DNA of 64,000 nucleotides from Erythrobacter sp. SG61-1L (GCF_001305965.1 NZ_JXQC01000002.1:1-64000); one strand, 5' to 3'. Shown: positions 52,903 to 60,865, counted from the stretch's first letter. The notes: generated from the sequence alone by a model not told the origin. Numbers and translations are program-made.

Positions 52903-53088
52903 TCATTCTGAGTGCGGATCGTCCTTGGTGCCGGTCCGATCTCCTTCCTGTCGGGCGACTTCGCGCTCAAGGACTTCGCGGATGAACGCGGCCCGTCGCT
53001 GGCGTCCCACCAGCTTGTCAATGCGCTCGCCAAGACCTTCCGGCAGGCGGATGTTGGTTGATTTCACGTTGAGCGGCGGCCTTCCCAT
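52903..53088 (-). CDS. RHH-type small regulator
   Basis: A 61-residue protein: KSTNIRLPEGLGERIDKLV and RRAAFIREVLEREVARQ are the strand and helices of a ribbon-helix-helix fold. The C-terminus is Asp/Lys-rich. It may be an orphan antitoxin or repressor; no toxin adjoins it. It is divergent from 53,246 with a large inverted repeat between. Confidence 0.7.
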   Translation of the reverse strand: MGRPPLNVKSTNIRLPEGLGERIDKLVGRQRRAAFIREVLEREVARQEGDRTGTKDDPHSE

Positions 53089-53131
53089 TCCTGCGTCGTA
53101 AACCAGCCCAAGATGGGTTCAATGCGAAGCC

Positions 53132-53195
53132 TAATAACCGGCACCGCTTATTGAGTTTTTCCTGTTATTCATGTTATAAGCGGTGCCGGTTATTA
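53132..53195. repeat. 20-bp perfect inverted repeat
   Basis: Arms TAATAACCGGCACCGCTTAT (53,132-53,151) and its exact complement (53,176-53,195) separated by 24 bp of A/T-rich sequence containing TGAGTTTTTCCTGTT. It lies between the RHH gene and the divergent Tat-signal gene. Either a pair of operators in inverted orientation or a large cruciform or hairpin. Confidence 0.75.
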
Positions 53196-53245
53196 TCTCC
53201 GGACACCAATTTTGGTGATGGAGATCAGCGGCGAAGGTGATTCTC

Positions 53246-53860
53246 ATGTCTCCAGACCAATACGGCGCGAATGATTCGTTGACGGGTGCTGGCACGTCGC
53301 GCCGCAGTCTGTTGCGAGCGATCGCGGCCGCACCGGCGGTAGCGGCCGCGCCCTGGGGTGAGGCGCTGACGCCGTTGTATGAAAGCTATGGTGACGCCGC
53401 GGCGACCGTTGTTCGATCGAGAGAGGGGCGGGCCTTTAGCCGCCAGCGTTATCATGTTGCGGAAGGTTTCTTCCCCACTGAACAACCGCAGGGACGTTTG
53501 GCATGGCAAACCTTTTTGTATCGGTCAGGCATTGCCGCCCAGCTCGCGCTATCCTCCCACTTGCTGGACATCGGTTTTACCGATGAATGGTGCGCCCGTA
53601 ACATCGGCCTCCGTGTCGCCAAGTCGTTAGCCTATGCCAATGCGACTGGATTGGGGCACAATTGCCCGGAGATGGCACGCCTGGCGCTCGTCCTCACCCC
53701 CTATCATCGCTGGAATCAAGTCCGCCCGTCAGGCCAGTCGGAACCCGATGACGGTGGATTTACACCCGCTCAGGTTCGCGTGTGCCTTCGCGCGCTGTTG
53801 GACCGCGTGCATGATGTGACTGGCCATCCCCGCCCGCGTGGGTGGGAACGCCGCCTTTGA
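53246..53860 (+). CDS. Hypothetical protein with Tat-like signal
   Basis: A 204-residue protein. The N-terminus has SRRSLLRAIAAAPAVAAAP, a twin-arginine-like signal, so export is possible. The remainder (RYHVAEGFFPTEQPQGRLAW, LALSSHLLDIGFTDEWCARN) is unrecognised. GAAGGTGA site before the ATG at 53,246. The following gene starts 1 bp after its stop. Confidence 0.6.
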   Translation: MSPDQYGANDSLTGAGTSRRSLLRAIAAAPAVAAAPWGEALTPLYESYGDAAATVVRSREGRAFSRQRYHVAEGFFPTEQPQGRLAWQTFLYRSGIAAQLALSSHLLDIGFTDEWCARNIGLRVAKSLAYANATGLGHNCPEMARLALVLTPYHRWNQVRPSGQSEPDDGGFTPAQVRVCLRALLDRVHDVTGHPRPRGWERRL

Positions 53861-53861
53861 T

Positions 53862-54449
53862 ATGTCGGAAAGCGGACGCGAGCGAAAGACGGCCGCGAGC
53901 GCCTTGTTTATTTCGGCTTTGATGCACGCGGTCCTCTTGGTGCCGCTTGCGATCCCCAATTGCTCGCTTTCGCCATCGGATGATGAACGATCCGAGGCAA
54001 TCGACGATCGGCCGCCGTTAGCGGCCGAGATCGTGACTGACATTCCGCCGCCTTCCCGAAAGCCACCCCGTATCGGAAATGAGCTATGTGATCCTAACGC
54101 GCCCCCTGAATGGTCATTCTTCAACATCGAGCCTGGTTTGGCCGTCGATCGGATGTATCAGGCCGCGGACCCCTATTTTCGCCAGATAATGATGGTGGGA
54201 GTGCCCGTGCAAGTAACACGATCACGCGCCTTGCGAGGTTGGTTCAGGCCGATTGATGCCGTGCGTTTACTGGCGGGCGACGTGGGCGCATGTGTTTCCG
54301 ATTGGGGAGGTGACGTGGGCATCCACCCCTGTCACGGATCGAATGTGCCATTCAGCAGAGCCAAGGAATGGCAGGTTAGACGAGAATGGGAGCCAGCGGG
54401 TTGCACGACGCCGACGCTTGCCCTGATGCCCAATCCTATCACTGTCTAG
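53862..54449 (+). CDS. Hypothetical membrane-anchored periplasmic protein
   Basis: A 195-residue protein with an N-terminal membrane segment (ALFISALMHAVLLVPLAI) followed by a Pro-rich stretch (DIPPPSRKPPRI), the layout of TonB-like anchored proteins, then a globular part with paired Cys (GACVSDWGG, HPCHG, AGCTTP). No TonB signature at the end. Coupled to the upstream gene. Its stop overlaps the stop of the minus-strand zinc-ribbon gene. Confidence 0.55.
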   Translation: MSESGRERKTAASALFISALMHAVLLVPLAIPNCSLSPSDDERSEAIDDRPPLAAEIVTDIPPPSRKPPRIGNELCDPNAPPEWSFFNIEPGLAVDRMYQAADPYFRQIMMVGVPVQVTRSRALRGWFRPIDAVRLLAGDVGACVSDWGGDVGIHPCHGSNVPFSRAKEWQVRREWEPAGCTTPTLALMPNPITV

Positions 54450-54697
54450 GCGATCCCTCCGACGAAGCCTTTCGTGTCCCCGCTTCGCGGCATGGCGAGA
54501 CGCATTACCCCGCCACAGCCGCGTTGCCGACACCGCGCGCGCGCTTCGACTTCGGACAGCCAGAGCCGCCCGAAATCTCCGCGCGCCAGCAGCTCGCCCG
54601 CTGTCACGAACCGGACCTTGCCGCAGCGGCGGCATGTCAGTTCGAGCCGGTCCCCGGTATCGAGGTCGCGAAGCTGGACGGTATCGAGCCAGCTCAC
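54446..54697 (-). CDS. Small zinc-ribbon-like protein
   Basis: An 83-residue protein from a GTG at 54,697 that overlaps the polymerase stop (GTGA). CRRCGKVRF and CRQRGCGG form a plausible four-Cys zinc site. Function unknown, but translational coupling to a Y-family polymerase suggests an accessory role. Confidence 0.65.
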   Translation of the reverse strand: MSWLDTVQLRDLDTGDRLELTCRRCGKVRFVTAGELLARGDFGRLWLSEVEARARCRQRGCGGVMRLAMPRSGDTKGFVGGIA

Positions 54698-55941
54698 CAA
54701 TTGTCCTCCGCTTCGGGAATCCGCGTGTAGCTGATCTTCGACCCGACATTGCCCCCCGCAGGCGGCGCCCACGGTCCCAGGCTCACCACCGTTTGCCCAT
54801 AGCGCGCGTTGAGGCTGTCCATCGCCTGCGTCAGCATCTCGCAGCGTTGCCGTTCAGCATCGTCATTGGCGAACAGATCCGGTTGCCGCGCCCCGGCGTC
54901 GGTCAGCTCGCCCAACGTCACGCTCAGCCGCAGGATATTCGTGGCGGGCGGGATCACCGCGACGACATGCTCCCACAGCCGCGCGAACGCGGCGAGGATC
55001 GCCATATCGTCGGCAACCTCGCCCAGCGCCTCCACATCGCCCCAGCTCCGTTCATAGCCGCGCAGGCTGAGATAGAGGGCCGAAGCGTAGAAATTGGCGC
55101 GGCGCATCCGCCGCGCCGCCTTGATCAGAAGCAAACGGCCCATCACGCGCGCATCGTCGAGGCCGCGGCCGTCAGGTGGCAACACTCGTGAATGGCCGAA
55201 CATATTGCGTTCGGTTTCCGGGGATTCGATCGCGTAGCCATGCAGCGCATACCAAAGCCGCTCGCCCGTGACATTGCGCCACAGCGCCCGCGCCTGTTTC
55301 GGCGGCAATGCCATGAAGCCCGGAATGTCGACCACCCCGGCGCGCGCGAGCCGCTTTGCCATCGAGCGGCCGATGCCCGGAATGTCCGAGAGCTTCAGCC
55401 GCGCAAGTTGCGCGGGCACATCTTCAGGATGCCAGACCACCAGGCCGTCAGGCTTGCGCGTGTCGCTCGCGATCTTCGCCAGATGCCGATTGGCGGCCAT
55501 GCCGATCGAGCAGGTCAGGGTGGCCCCGATATTGTAGCGGATCACCGTCTTGATGCGGTCCGCCAGCTCATGCGGCGCGGCGCGATGCTTGCGATCGAGC
55601 CAGCAGGATAATTCATCAATCGACTTCACCTGATCGACCGGAATCACCGTGCCGATCTCGCTCACCAGCGCATTATGCGCGCGCCGGTATAGGTCCGGCT
55701 TTTGCGGCACCAGCACCAGATCGCGGCACACAGCGCGCGCCTCGTCGACCATCATTACCGACTTGACGCCGCGCGCCTTCGCCTCGCGCGAACAGGCGAT
55801 GATGCAGGTTCGCCCGCCACCCTGATAGGGCACGACCCCAACAGGGCGGCCGCGCAGGCGCGGTTCGCGCAATTGCTCCACCGACGCGAAAAAGCCGTCA
55901 AAGTCGAGATATAGATGTTCGATGCTGTCCGGCTTCCGCAT
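54694..55941 (-). CDS. Y-family DNA polymerase (DinB/UmuC-like)
   Basis: A 415-residue translesion polymerase. Catalytic motifs LDFDGFFASVEQ (Asp13, Asp15) and SIDE (107-110) are intact; a helix-hairpin-helix (LKLSDIPGIGRSMAKRLARAG) and a little-finger domain with LYLSLRGYERSW follow. Its C-terminus lacks a clear beta-clamp motif. Start at the ATG at 55,941. A 32-bp operator shared with the primase gene lies 81 bp upstream, so the gene may be under a plasmid or SOS-type repressor. Confidence 0.9.
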   Translation of the reverse strand: MRKPDSIEHLYLDFDGFFASVEQLREPRLRGRPVGVVPYQGGGRTCIIACSREAKARGVKSVMMVDEARAVCRDLVLVPQKPDLYRRAHNALVSEIGTVIPVDQVKSIDELSCWLDRKHRAAPHELADRIKTVIRYNIGATLTCSIGMAANRHLAKIASDTRKPDGLVVWHPEDVPAQLARLKLSDIPGIGRSMAKRLARAGVVDIPGFMALPPKQARALWRNVTGERLWYALHGYAIESPETERNMFGHSRVLPPDGRGLDDARVMGRLLLIKAARRMRRANFYASALYLSLRGYERSWGDVEALGEVADDMAILAAFARLWEHVVAVIPPATNILRLSVTLGELTDAGARQPDLFANDDAERQRCEMLTQAMDSLNARYGQTVVSLGPWAPPAGGNVGSKISYTRIPEAEDNW

Positions 55942-56021
55942 GTCCCTGGCTCGATTCGGAAATGAAGGGCCAGCAAGAACAGAAAAAGAACAAACCGGCA
56001 AGGCAGCTTAGGCTCGCATAT

Positions 56022-56053
56022 TGTCGGATTGTCTCTATTTTACAAATCCGTCA
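56022..56053. promoter_or_regulatory. 32-bp operator, copy 2, between polymerase and small TM gene
   Basis: Arms TGTCGGATT and AATCCGTCA with a 14-bp A/T-rich centre; read on the minus strand it aligns base for base with the element at 47,473 over most positions. Ends 2 bp before the ATG at 56,056. Confidence 0.65.
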
Positions 56054-56055
56054 AT

Positions 56056-56187
56056 ATGCCCGTTATGATGCAAGGGCCTGATCCCGATGATGATTCCGGC
56101 TTCGGCTATGTGATCCTGCTGGACCACTGGATTTTGATCACAGCGATGATGATCGGTGCCGCCTTGGGCTATGGATTGGTGTTATGA
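56056..56187 (+). CDS. Small single-span membrane protein
   Basis: A 43-residue protein: an acidic N-terminus (GPDPDDDSGFG) and one hydrophobic helix (ILLDHWILITAMMIGAALGY). The stop overlaps the next ATG (ATGA). The gene starts right after the 32-bp operator. Unknown function. Confidence 0.5.
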   Translation: MPVMMQGPDPDDDSGFGYVILLDHWILITAMMIGAALGYGLVL

Positions 56188-56621
56188 GCATTATCGCCGC
56201 AGGGCTGGTTTTCCTTTGCACGCCGACACTCGTTGCCGATGGCGACGGCCCGGTCTGGTGCGCCGAAGGTCCGCGCGTCCGCGTCGCCGGGATCGCCGCG
56301 CGCGAGCGCGACAATAGCTGTCGACGCGGCCACCCCTGTCCCGACGCTTCCGGCGACGATGCCATGCGGGCGCTGGTGAACCTGCTTGGCGGCGCGAGCG
56401 GGCGCATCCGGTTTCGCGGCGCTGCCTACGATCATATTCGCGTCAACGCGCCCACCATGCGCTGCCTGTCGATCGGCAGCGCCGGGGGCAACCGGACCGG
56501 AGCCTTTTGCACCCTTGGCGACGGCCGCAATCTCAGTTGCGCGATGCTCGCCAGCGGCACGGTCGCGCGCTGGGGCCGCTACTGGCGCGACGATCAGCGT
56601 TGCCCCCGCCAGCCCCGTTAA
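56184..56621 (+). CDS. SNase-like exported protein
   Basis: A 145-residue protein with a signal-like N-terminus (MSIIAAGLVFLCTPTLVA), then DGDGPVWCAEGPRVRVAGI which resembles the start of thermonuclease (SNase) domains, and two likely disulfides (CRRGHPC, CLSIG, CTLGD, SCAML). The catalytic Arg/Glu set is not clearly present, so nuclease activity is uncertain. Confidence 0.6.
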   Translation: MSIIAAGLVFLCTPTLVADGDGPVWCAEGPRVRVAGIAARERDNSCRRGHPCPDASGDDAMRALVNLLGGASGRIRFRGAAYDHIRVNAPTMRCLSIGSAGGNRTGAFCTLGDGRNLSCAMLASGTVARWGRYWRDDQRCPRQPR

Positions 56622-56662
56622 GCGGGCTTGCGTTTATGTTCTTTTTTTGTTCTCATTGTCGC

Positions 56663-56863
56663 ATGGAACGAATCTTGGAACGAGTCGGATGTGATGAGCT
56701 GTCCGCGATCATTCTGACAGCGCCGGGATGGGCGCGTGTCGCCTTGACGATGCCCGATGAGCAGATGCGCGAACGCGCGGCCGACGCGATCGCCGCGACC
56801 ATCATCGAAAAAATGTCCGGCGTGCCTGGACCCGACCGCAATCAACTGGCGTTGCCGCTATGA
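56663..56863 (+). CDS. DUF6771-like small protein
   Basis: A 66-residue protein, MERILERVGCDELSAIILTA start, then PGWARVALTMPD and RERAADAIAATIIEKM. Resembles the short sphingomonad family DUF6771 by pattern; function unknown. Start at 56,663. Its stop overlaps the convergent gene by 6 bp. Confidence 0.55.
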   Translation: MERILERVGCDELSAIILTAPGWARVALTMPDEQMRERAADAIAATIIEKMSGVPGPDRNQLALPL

Positions 56864-57112
56864 AACCTCGTCACCGGACCGCCGACGCTGCGCGCTGTCG
56901 TTTGATCCGAATCCCAGCAGCTCGTTGCAGGAAAAGCCGCTAACCGCGCGGGTGAGCCGGTCCGTGATCGGCAGGATGACCAAGAAAAAGACCAGCATGA
57001 AGATCATGTAATCTTCGATGAGGATCGCAGCTCCCCACATAGCGAAGATGCCAGCGCCGAACATCGTCATGTAGCCGATAGCCTTGCGCGATTTCGTGGC
57101 GGTCCGTTCCAT
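56858..57112 (-). CDS. Small two-helix membrane protein
   Basis: An 84-residue protein with a basic start (RTATKSRKAIGYM), two hydrophobic helices (GAGIFAMWGAAILIEDY, FMLVFFLVILPITD) and a polar, Arg/Ser-rich C-terminus with one Cys. A half-site TGTCGGATA lies just upstream. Function unknown. Confidence 0.6.
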   Translation of the reverse strand: MERTATKSRKAIGYMTMFGAGIFAMWGAAILIEDYMIFMLVFFLVILPITDRLTRAVSGFSCNELLGFGSNDSAQRRRSGDEVS

Positions 57113-57167
57113 GTGGGAACGGTATCCGACAAATAGGCCGATGCCAATTGCGATCGGGCAGGGCAGG

Positions 57168-57551
57168 GGGGGAAGCCTCCCCCTGAGTTCGAGCCGCTTC
57201 GCTGTCTCGCCCTACCCCCTCAGCGGGGGGCACCCCCGCAACGCCCCCCTGTCTCTTCCTTCCACGTCGACCAGCTCGCCGGCGCGATCGTCGCGCGCGG
57301 ATCTAACGCCGCGGTCGATAGTGCGCCGCCAGGGCGACGCGATCTTCATGTCTTGCCGGGGAAAGGGGCGCGCGGCCCCCTCTCCCTGCAACGACAATCA
57401 GCCGGACCGGGTTGGCGCGAAGCGCCTGCCCGCACCACTCCGGCAGATTCCCGCTGCCCCCACTCTCCCCGCGTTCTTGGGCGTCCGTGTCCGCCGGTCG
57501 ATGGCGCGAAGGCCATCGGCCTGACGGCCAATGAAAAGGAAGGAAAGAGAA
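57168..57551 (+). repeat. Long repeated leader R1 (family R)
   Basis: 384 bp repeated at 60,866-61,255 (R2) and 63,532-63,918 (R3), each ending at a different start codon. Starts GGGGGAAGCCTCCCCC, then a C/G-rich part with hairpins and GCACCACTCCGGCAGATTC further on. The last 60 bp hold a hairpin (CGATGGC at 57,499 with GCCATCG at 57,512), then GGCCAATGAAAAGGAAGG as ribosome site. R1 has one-base changes in the GCCGCC/GGCGGC dyad seen intact in R2 and R3. Confidence 0.85.
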
Positions 57552-58418
57552 ATGACCATCATTGTCGGAACCCGGATAAATTGCGTTCTGCGCCACGCGG
57601 GCAGGGGCATCGTCTATGCAATCCACGGCGAGCAGCGGCCCGATACGGTGTCCTGTGCGGGCGGCGTCTCTCACAGGGGAGGCAGCGCCACTTTCGACGT
57701 TGTTTTCGAGAACGGCCACCAATCCTTGAAGCTGCCGGAGTGCATCATTCGGGGCGTGCAATGGTCGATCCTGCCCGGCATTGCGACGGACAAGGAGATT
57801 GCCGAGGCGCTGGCCTATGCCGCGCATGTGGCGGCGAACGCGCGCAAGGCGGCCGAGGATGCGGTCCTTAGATTTGCCGTGGCTGTCCAGCGCCTACGCG
57901 CCGACCCGGCCCTCAAGAATTTGCTTCAGGGCGAAGAACTCCGTTCGGGCAAGCTGGCGGTCAAGAATATCCGCACCGAACTGAAAGCGGTCTTTCCCGG
58001 CGTCCGCTTTTCGGTCCGCAATCGCGATCATGGAAGCATTGACATCACATGGACCGATGGCCCGACCGAGGGCCGCGTGAAAGAGGTGACGGACAAATAT
58101 GAGGGCGGAGTCACCGACATGGACGATGGCGGCGAATATTGTCCCTCGCCCTGGACTCATGTTTTTGGCGGGGCCGATTTCGTCTTTACGTCCCGCACTC
58201 ACTCCAATCCCCACATTGCCCGCGCGATCGACGCATTGTTCGCCAGCCATGACGGCTTGGATGGCATCGCGAAGCCCACCCCTGAAACAGCCTTCGGCTC
58301 CTTTGTCGCGGTTCCGGGGGAGCAATGGGATTTGGGCATCCTGATCCGCTTGCAGGCCGCCGATATGGAAGGTGAGGAAGCCGCGCGCGATGATAGGCAA
58401 CGGGACGAGGGGGATTGA
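57552..58418 (+). CDS. LPD29-domain protein
   Basis: A 288-residue protein whose centre (KNIRTELKAVFPGVRFSVRN then SIDITWTDGPTEGRVKE) is the LPD29 signature, a domain of large polyvalent plasmid and phage proteins. The N-terminal 70 residues form a beta-rich part (CVLRHAGRGIVYAIHGE). No catalytic motif is evident. Expressed behind leader R1. Role inferred: protection or preparation of entering DNA. Confidence 0.75.
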   Translation: MTIIVGTRINCVLRHAGRGIVYAIHGEQRPDTVSCAGGVSHRGGSATFDVVFENGHQSLKLPECIIRGVQWSILPGIATDKEIAEALAYAAHVAANARKAAEDAVLRFAVAVQRLRADPALKNLLQGEELRSGKLAVKNIRTELKAVFPGVRFSVRNRDHGSIDITWTDGPTEGRVKEVTDKYEGGVTDMDDGGEYCPSPWTHVFGGADFVFTSRTHSNPHIARAIDALFASHDGLDGIAKPTPETAFGSFVAVPGEQWDLGILIRLQAADMEGEEAARDDRQRDEGD

Positions 58419-58421
58419 CCG

Positions 58422-58550
58422 ATGGCCCGCGATTGCGTCCGACCGCCGCGCTATATTCCGACCCCCAAACTGATCGCCAAAACATGGGGCCGCCAGCTTC
58501 TCGCCTATCATCTTGCCGACCATTTCGCGGATATGGAGGACGGCCAATGA
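58422..58550 (+). CDS. Small basic hypothetical protein
   Basis: A 42-residue protein (RPPRYIPTPKLIAKTWGRQL, then AYHLADHFADMEDGQ). Stop overlaps the next ATG (ATGA). Likely real because of the tight packing, but no family is recognised. Confidence 0.45.
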   Translation: MARDCVRPPRYIPTPKLIAKTWGRQLLAYHLADHFADMEDGQ

Positions 58551-59038
58551 TGCCGATGCTTCCGGCCCATGCCGCGCATGAAGCGAGCAGCGCCGCAGCG
58601 GTCTATCTTGTAAGCTGCGCGGCGCAAAAAGCCGCGCAGCGCGAGCGCGCGGCCGACCTCTATCAATCGGACTGGTTCAGGAAAGCGCGCACCTATGTCG
58701 AGGCCATCGGATGCCGATGGTTCATCCTGTCGGCCGAGCATGGTTTGCTTGATCCTGGCGCGCATATCGACCCCTACGACACGACACATGCCATGATGAG
58801 CGCGGCCGAGCGCCGCCTATGGGGAACGCGCGTGGCGGACCAGCTCGATAAGGCGCTAGGCGCTGATTATGCGGGCGAGATCGTTTTTCTCGCGGGCAAG
58901 CACTACCGCGCACCGTTGCTCGATTATGCCGGTAAACGTGCGCGCGTTCCGATGATCGGCCTTGGCATCGGTCAGCAGAAGGCGTGGCTTGCGGCCCGGA
59001 TTGTCGAAGCAGGCGGGAAGGGGAGGCCCGGTCCATGA
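58547..59038 (+). CDS. DUF6884-like protein
   Basis: A 163-residue protein: VYLVSCAAQKAAQRERAADL, DWFRKARTYVEAIGCRWF, ILSAEHGLLDPG and YDTTHAMMSAAERRLWG are the family signature. Homologues occur on phages and plasmids; some resemble nucleoside-processing folds but activity is unknown. ATGA overlap with the small gene upstream. Confidence 0.72.
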   Translation: MMPMLPAHAAHEASSAAAVYLVSCAAQKAAQRERAADLYQSDWFRKARTYVEAIGCRWFILSAEHGLLDPGAHIDPYDTTHAMMSAAERRLWGTRVADQLDKALGADYAGEIVFLAGKHYRAPLLDYAGKRARVPMIGLGIGQQKAWLAARIVEAGGKGRPGP

Positions 59039-59135
59039 AACCGGGCCGCTGCCATCGGTGAGGATCATTCGCCGGCGAACCGGCCAATGATCGAATAGCC
59101 GCCGATACATCGGCCGCGCTGGTATCAGGCGCTTC

Positions 59136-59365
59136 GGGGCCTGTTCCTGCCCCCTGTCGCAAGGGCTGGACCGTCGCGGCCGTCGGCCGCGCTTGGCGGG
59201 CACGGCGGTATCCCCGCCTTCCGCACCTTCGGCTTGTGCAGACGGGTGATTCCCCTCCGCCGTCCCCGGCCCTGATTTGCGCCATTCACCGACCCGGCTC
59301 GCCACTCAGGCAGAAGCCGATGGACGCCATCGCCTTCGGCTCCATTTTCAGAAAGGAAAAAGCAC
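59136..59365 (+). repeat. Long repeated leader L2 (family L)
   Basis: 230 bp matching L1 closely but ending at a different gene. The GC hairpin is changed to GCGGCCG-T-CGGCCGC (59,176-59,190), so pairing is preserved although the loop and length differ from L1. The terminal dyad GATGG-ACG-CCATC and the AGAAAGGAA ribosome site are kept. Confidence 0.8.
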
Positions 59366-59656
59366 ATGGGACTCGTTAATCCCCTGCATAGTATCGACGC
59401 CACCACGATCGAACGGATCAACGCCGAGCGCACAATCGACCTCGCCCGCTACCTTGAGGAAGGCGTTGACGACCGCATCGGTCACTTCCTCAATCTTTAT
59501 CATCACTATGGCGTTGACGTGGAAATCACGATCATGCTGGCCGACATGCTGGGGCCGGACGAGGATTTCGACGGCCTTATCACCACCATCGAGGACGGGT
59601 TCGAGGACGGCATTGCAATGGTGGCCGACCTCTCGGACCGGGAGGCGCAGGCATGA
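59366..59656 (+). CDS. Acidic hypothetical protein
   Basis: A 96-residue protein rich in Asp and Glu (RYLEEGVDDRIGHFLNLYHH, then MLADMLGPDEDFDGLI and EDGFEDGIAMVADL), pI clearly acidic. A small acidic protein made from a leading-region leader is reminiscent of DNA-mimic anti-defence proteins, but no similarity proves it. Overlaps the next gene by 4 bp. Confidence 0.6.
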   Translation: MGLVNPLHSIDATTIERINAERTIDLARYLEEGVDDRIGHFLNLYHHYGVDVEITIMLADMLGPDEDFDGLITTIEDGFEDGIAMVADLSDREAQA

Positions 59657-59925
59657 GGACCGACCGCGCTCTTTTCGCTGCCGTGCGCGCCTTGCCGCAT
59701 ATGGCCATCACCAAGCGGGACGGAGAATATCGCGTCAGCTACCGGCTCGCTTCCATCACTCGCGCAGATCAGGGCAAGCATGATGCCGATTGGCGGCGCG
59801 ACCATGCCGAGCGCGTTGCCTATTACACCACGGACCGCGAGGACGCGGCCGCTACGGCCTTGTCGCTGTCCGCTCAAATGGTCCGCTTTCTGGACCGGAT
59901 CGCTGAATCGGAGGCGGGCCGATGA
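59653..59925 (+). CDS. Hypothetical small protein
   Basis: A 90-residue protein: FAAVRALPHMAITKRDGEYR, then ADWRRDHAERVAYYTTDRED and a helical end. Not recognised. ATGA overlaps with both neighbours. Confidence 0.55.
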   Translation: MRTDRALFAAVRALPHMAITKRDGEYRVSYRLASITRADQGKHDADWRRDHAERVAYYTTDREDAAATALSLSAQMVRFLDRIAESEAGR

Positions 59926-60155
59926 CCCGCGCCGAGGGTGAGAACGCAGCGCCTTTCGATAACATAGGGAACAGGATCATGGACAAGATCGAATTGCGTT
60001 GCCCGCATTGCGGGAGCGCCAACATATTCAAGGATGCCGCTGCCGCATGGGATGCCGAGGCGCAGGAATGGACCCTCATTTCGGTCCACGATCACGAAAC
60101 CTGCGAGGACTGCGAACGCAGCGGCGACTATATGGCCGAACGTCTCTCCCTCTAG
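59922..60155 (+). CDS. Small zinc-ribbon protein
   Basis: A 77-residue protein with CPHCGSAN and CEDCERSG spaced by about 30 residues, a likely zinc site. The first ATG overlaps the preceding stop; a later ATG at 59,979 with an AGGA site would give 58 residues. Function unknown. Confidence 0.6.
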   Translation: MTRAEGENAAPFDNIGNRIMDKIELRCPHCGSANIFKDAAAAWDAEAQEWTLISVHDHETCEDCERSGDYMAERLSL

Positions 60156-60198
60156 GAACGAGACGGGCGAAGCCCCGCCGGTCCCCTGGATCGGCGGC

Positions 60199-60231
60199 GG
60201 CCGCGCGTCCCACAGGTCCGCGCGGCCATGT
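60199..60231. terminator. Terminator between convergent genes
   Basis: Perfect 9-bp stem GGCCGCGCG-N11-CGCGCGGCC followed by ATGTTTT, between the zinc-ribbon gene and the convergent RHH gene. Confidence 0.7.
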
Positions 60232-60236
60232 TTTCG

Positions 60237-60794
60237 TCAGGCTTCCATCTGGTCGGAGGCGGCGTCAGCCGCAAGTCGAGCCTTTGCCCGCTCCCAAATA
60301 CTGGGTATCTCATCGAACGCTTCGTCTCCGGCATCGACGCAATATTGATAGAACAAATCTTCGAGCGGCGTCCTGAGATCAAAAATATCATCGGCGGCAA
60401 AGCCGATCGCGGCCGTAACCATCGGCACACCCTTTGCGTCGAGAGATAATGTCGGGTTCCCCGCATTGCCTGATATTCCATAGGCTTTCGATTTCTCGAT
60501 GACCTTCTTGCGAAAGACGTCATAAAGAGGCTCGACCAAATCGGCCCACTCGGCGTCGTAGAGCTTGGCGATCACCCGTTCAAAAACCTTGCGTTGGGCG
60601 TCCATGACTTCAGCGCCAAACTCCGACCAGTCATCCTCCGTATCCCCAGCCTCGTAATTCTCCCTGTCCTTTCGGGCGAAAAATGCCGTAATCGCATCAC
60701 GCGCTATGTCGGATTTACTGCATCGGCGCGCAGCCGCTTCCTCGCTCAATCTTGCCTCGATCTCCCTCGGCAGACGCACATTAAAAAGGCTCAT
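60237..60794 (-). CDS. RHH-domain regulator with C-terminal extension
   Basis: A 185-residue protein: N-terminal ribbon-helix-helix (MSLFNVRLPREIEARLSEE, SKSDIARDAITAFFAR) and an acidic helical C-terminal domain of about 120 residues with ADLVEPLYDVFRKKVIE and TPLEDLFYQYCVDAGDEAFD. The extension is not recognised. Autoregulation is likely through the 10-bp direct repeats upstream. Confidence 0.72.
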   Translation of the reverse strand: MSLFNVRLPREIEARLSEEAAARRCSKSDIARDAITAFFARKDRENYEAGDTEDDWSEFGAEVMDAQRKVFERVIAKLYDAEWADLVEPLYDVFRKKVIEKSKAYGISGNAGNPTLSLDAKGVPMVTAAIGFAADDIFDLRTPLEDLFYQYCVDAGDEAFDEIPSIWERAKARLAADAASDQMEA

Positions 60795-60814
60795 TCCGAT
60801 CGCCTCCCGTTCTT

Positions 60815-60832
60815 GTAAGACAGCGTAAGACA
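60815..60832 (-). promoter_or_regulatory. Direct-repeat operator before RHH gene
   Basis: GTAAGACA twice, 10 bp apart (60,815 and 60,825), one helical turn, 21 bp upstream of the RHH start; a typical MetJ/CopG-type operator arrangement. Confidence 0.55.
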
Positions 60833-60865
60833 TCTTCGTTTGAATAGCAAAAATCAAGCAGGGGC

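Noticed and set aside
53132-53195. Inverted repeat considered as an intrinsic terminator
   Set aside because: The arms are AT-ended, the spacer is long and no T-run follows the right arm; it lies upstream of both flanking genes.
57303-57827. Minus-strand open frame spanning leader R1 and similar frames in R2 and R3
   Set aside because: The frames differ in position and ends among the three copies and carry no domain; they come from GC-rich repeat sequence.
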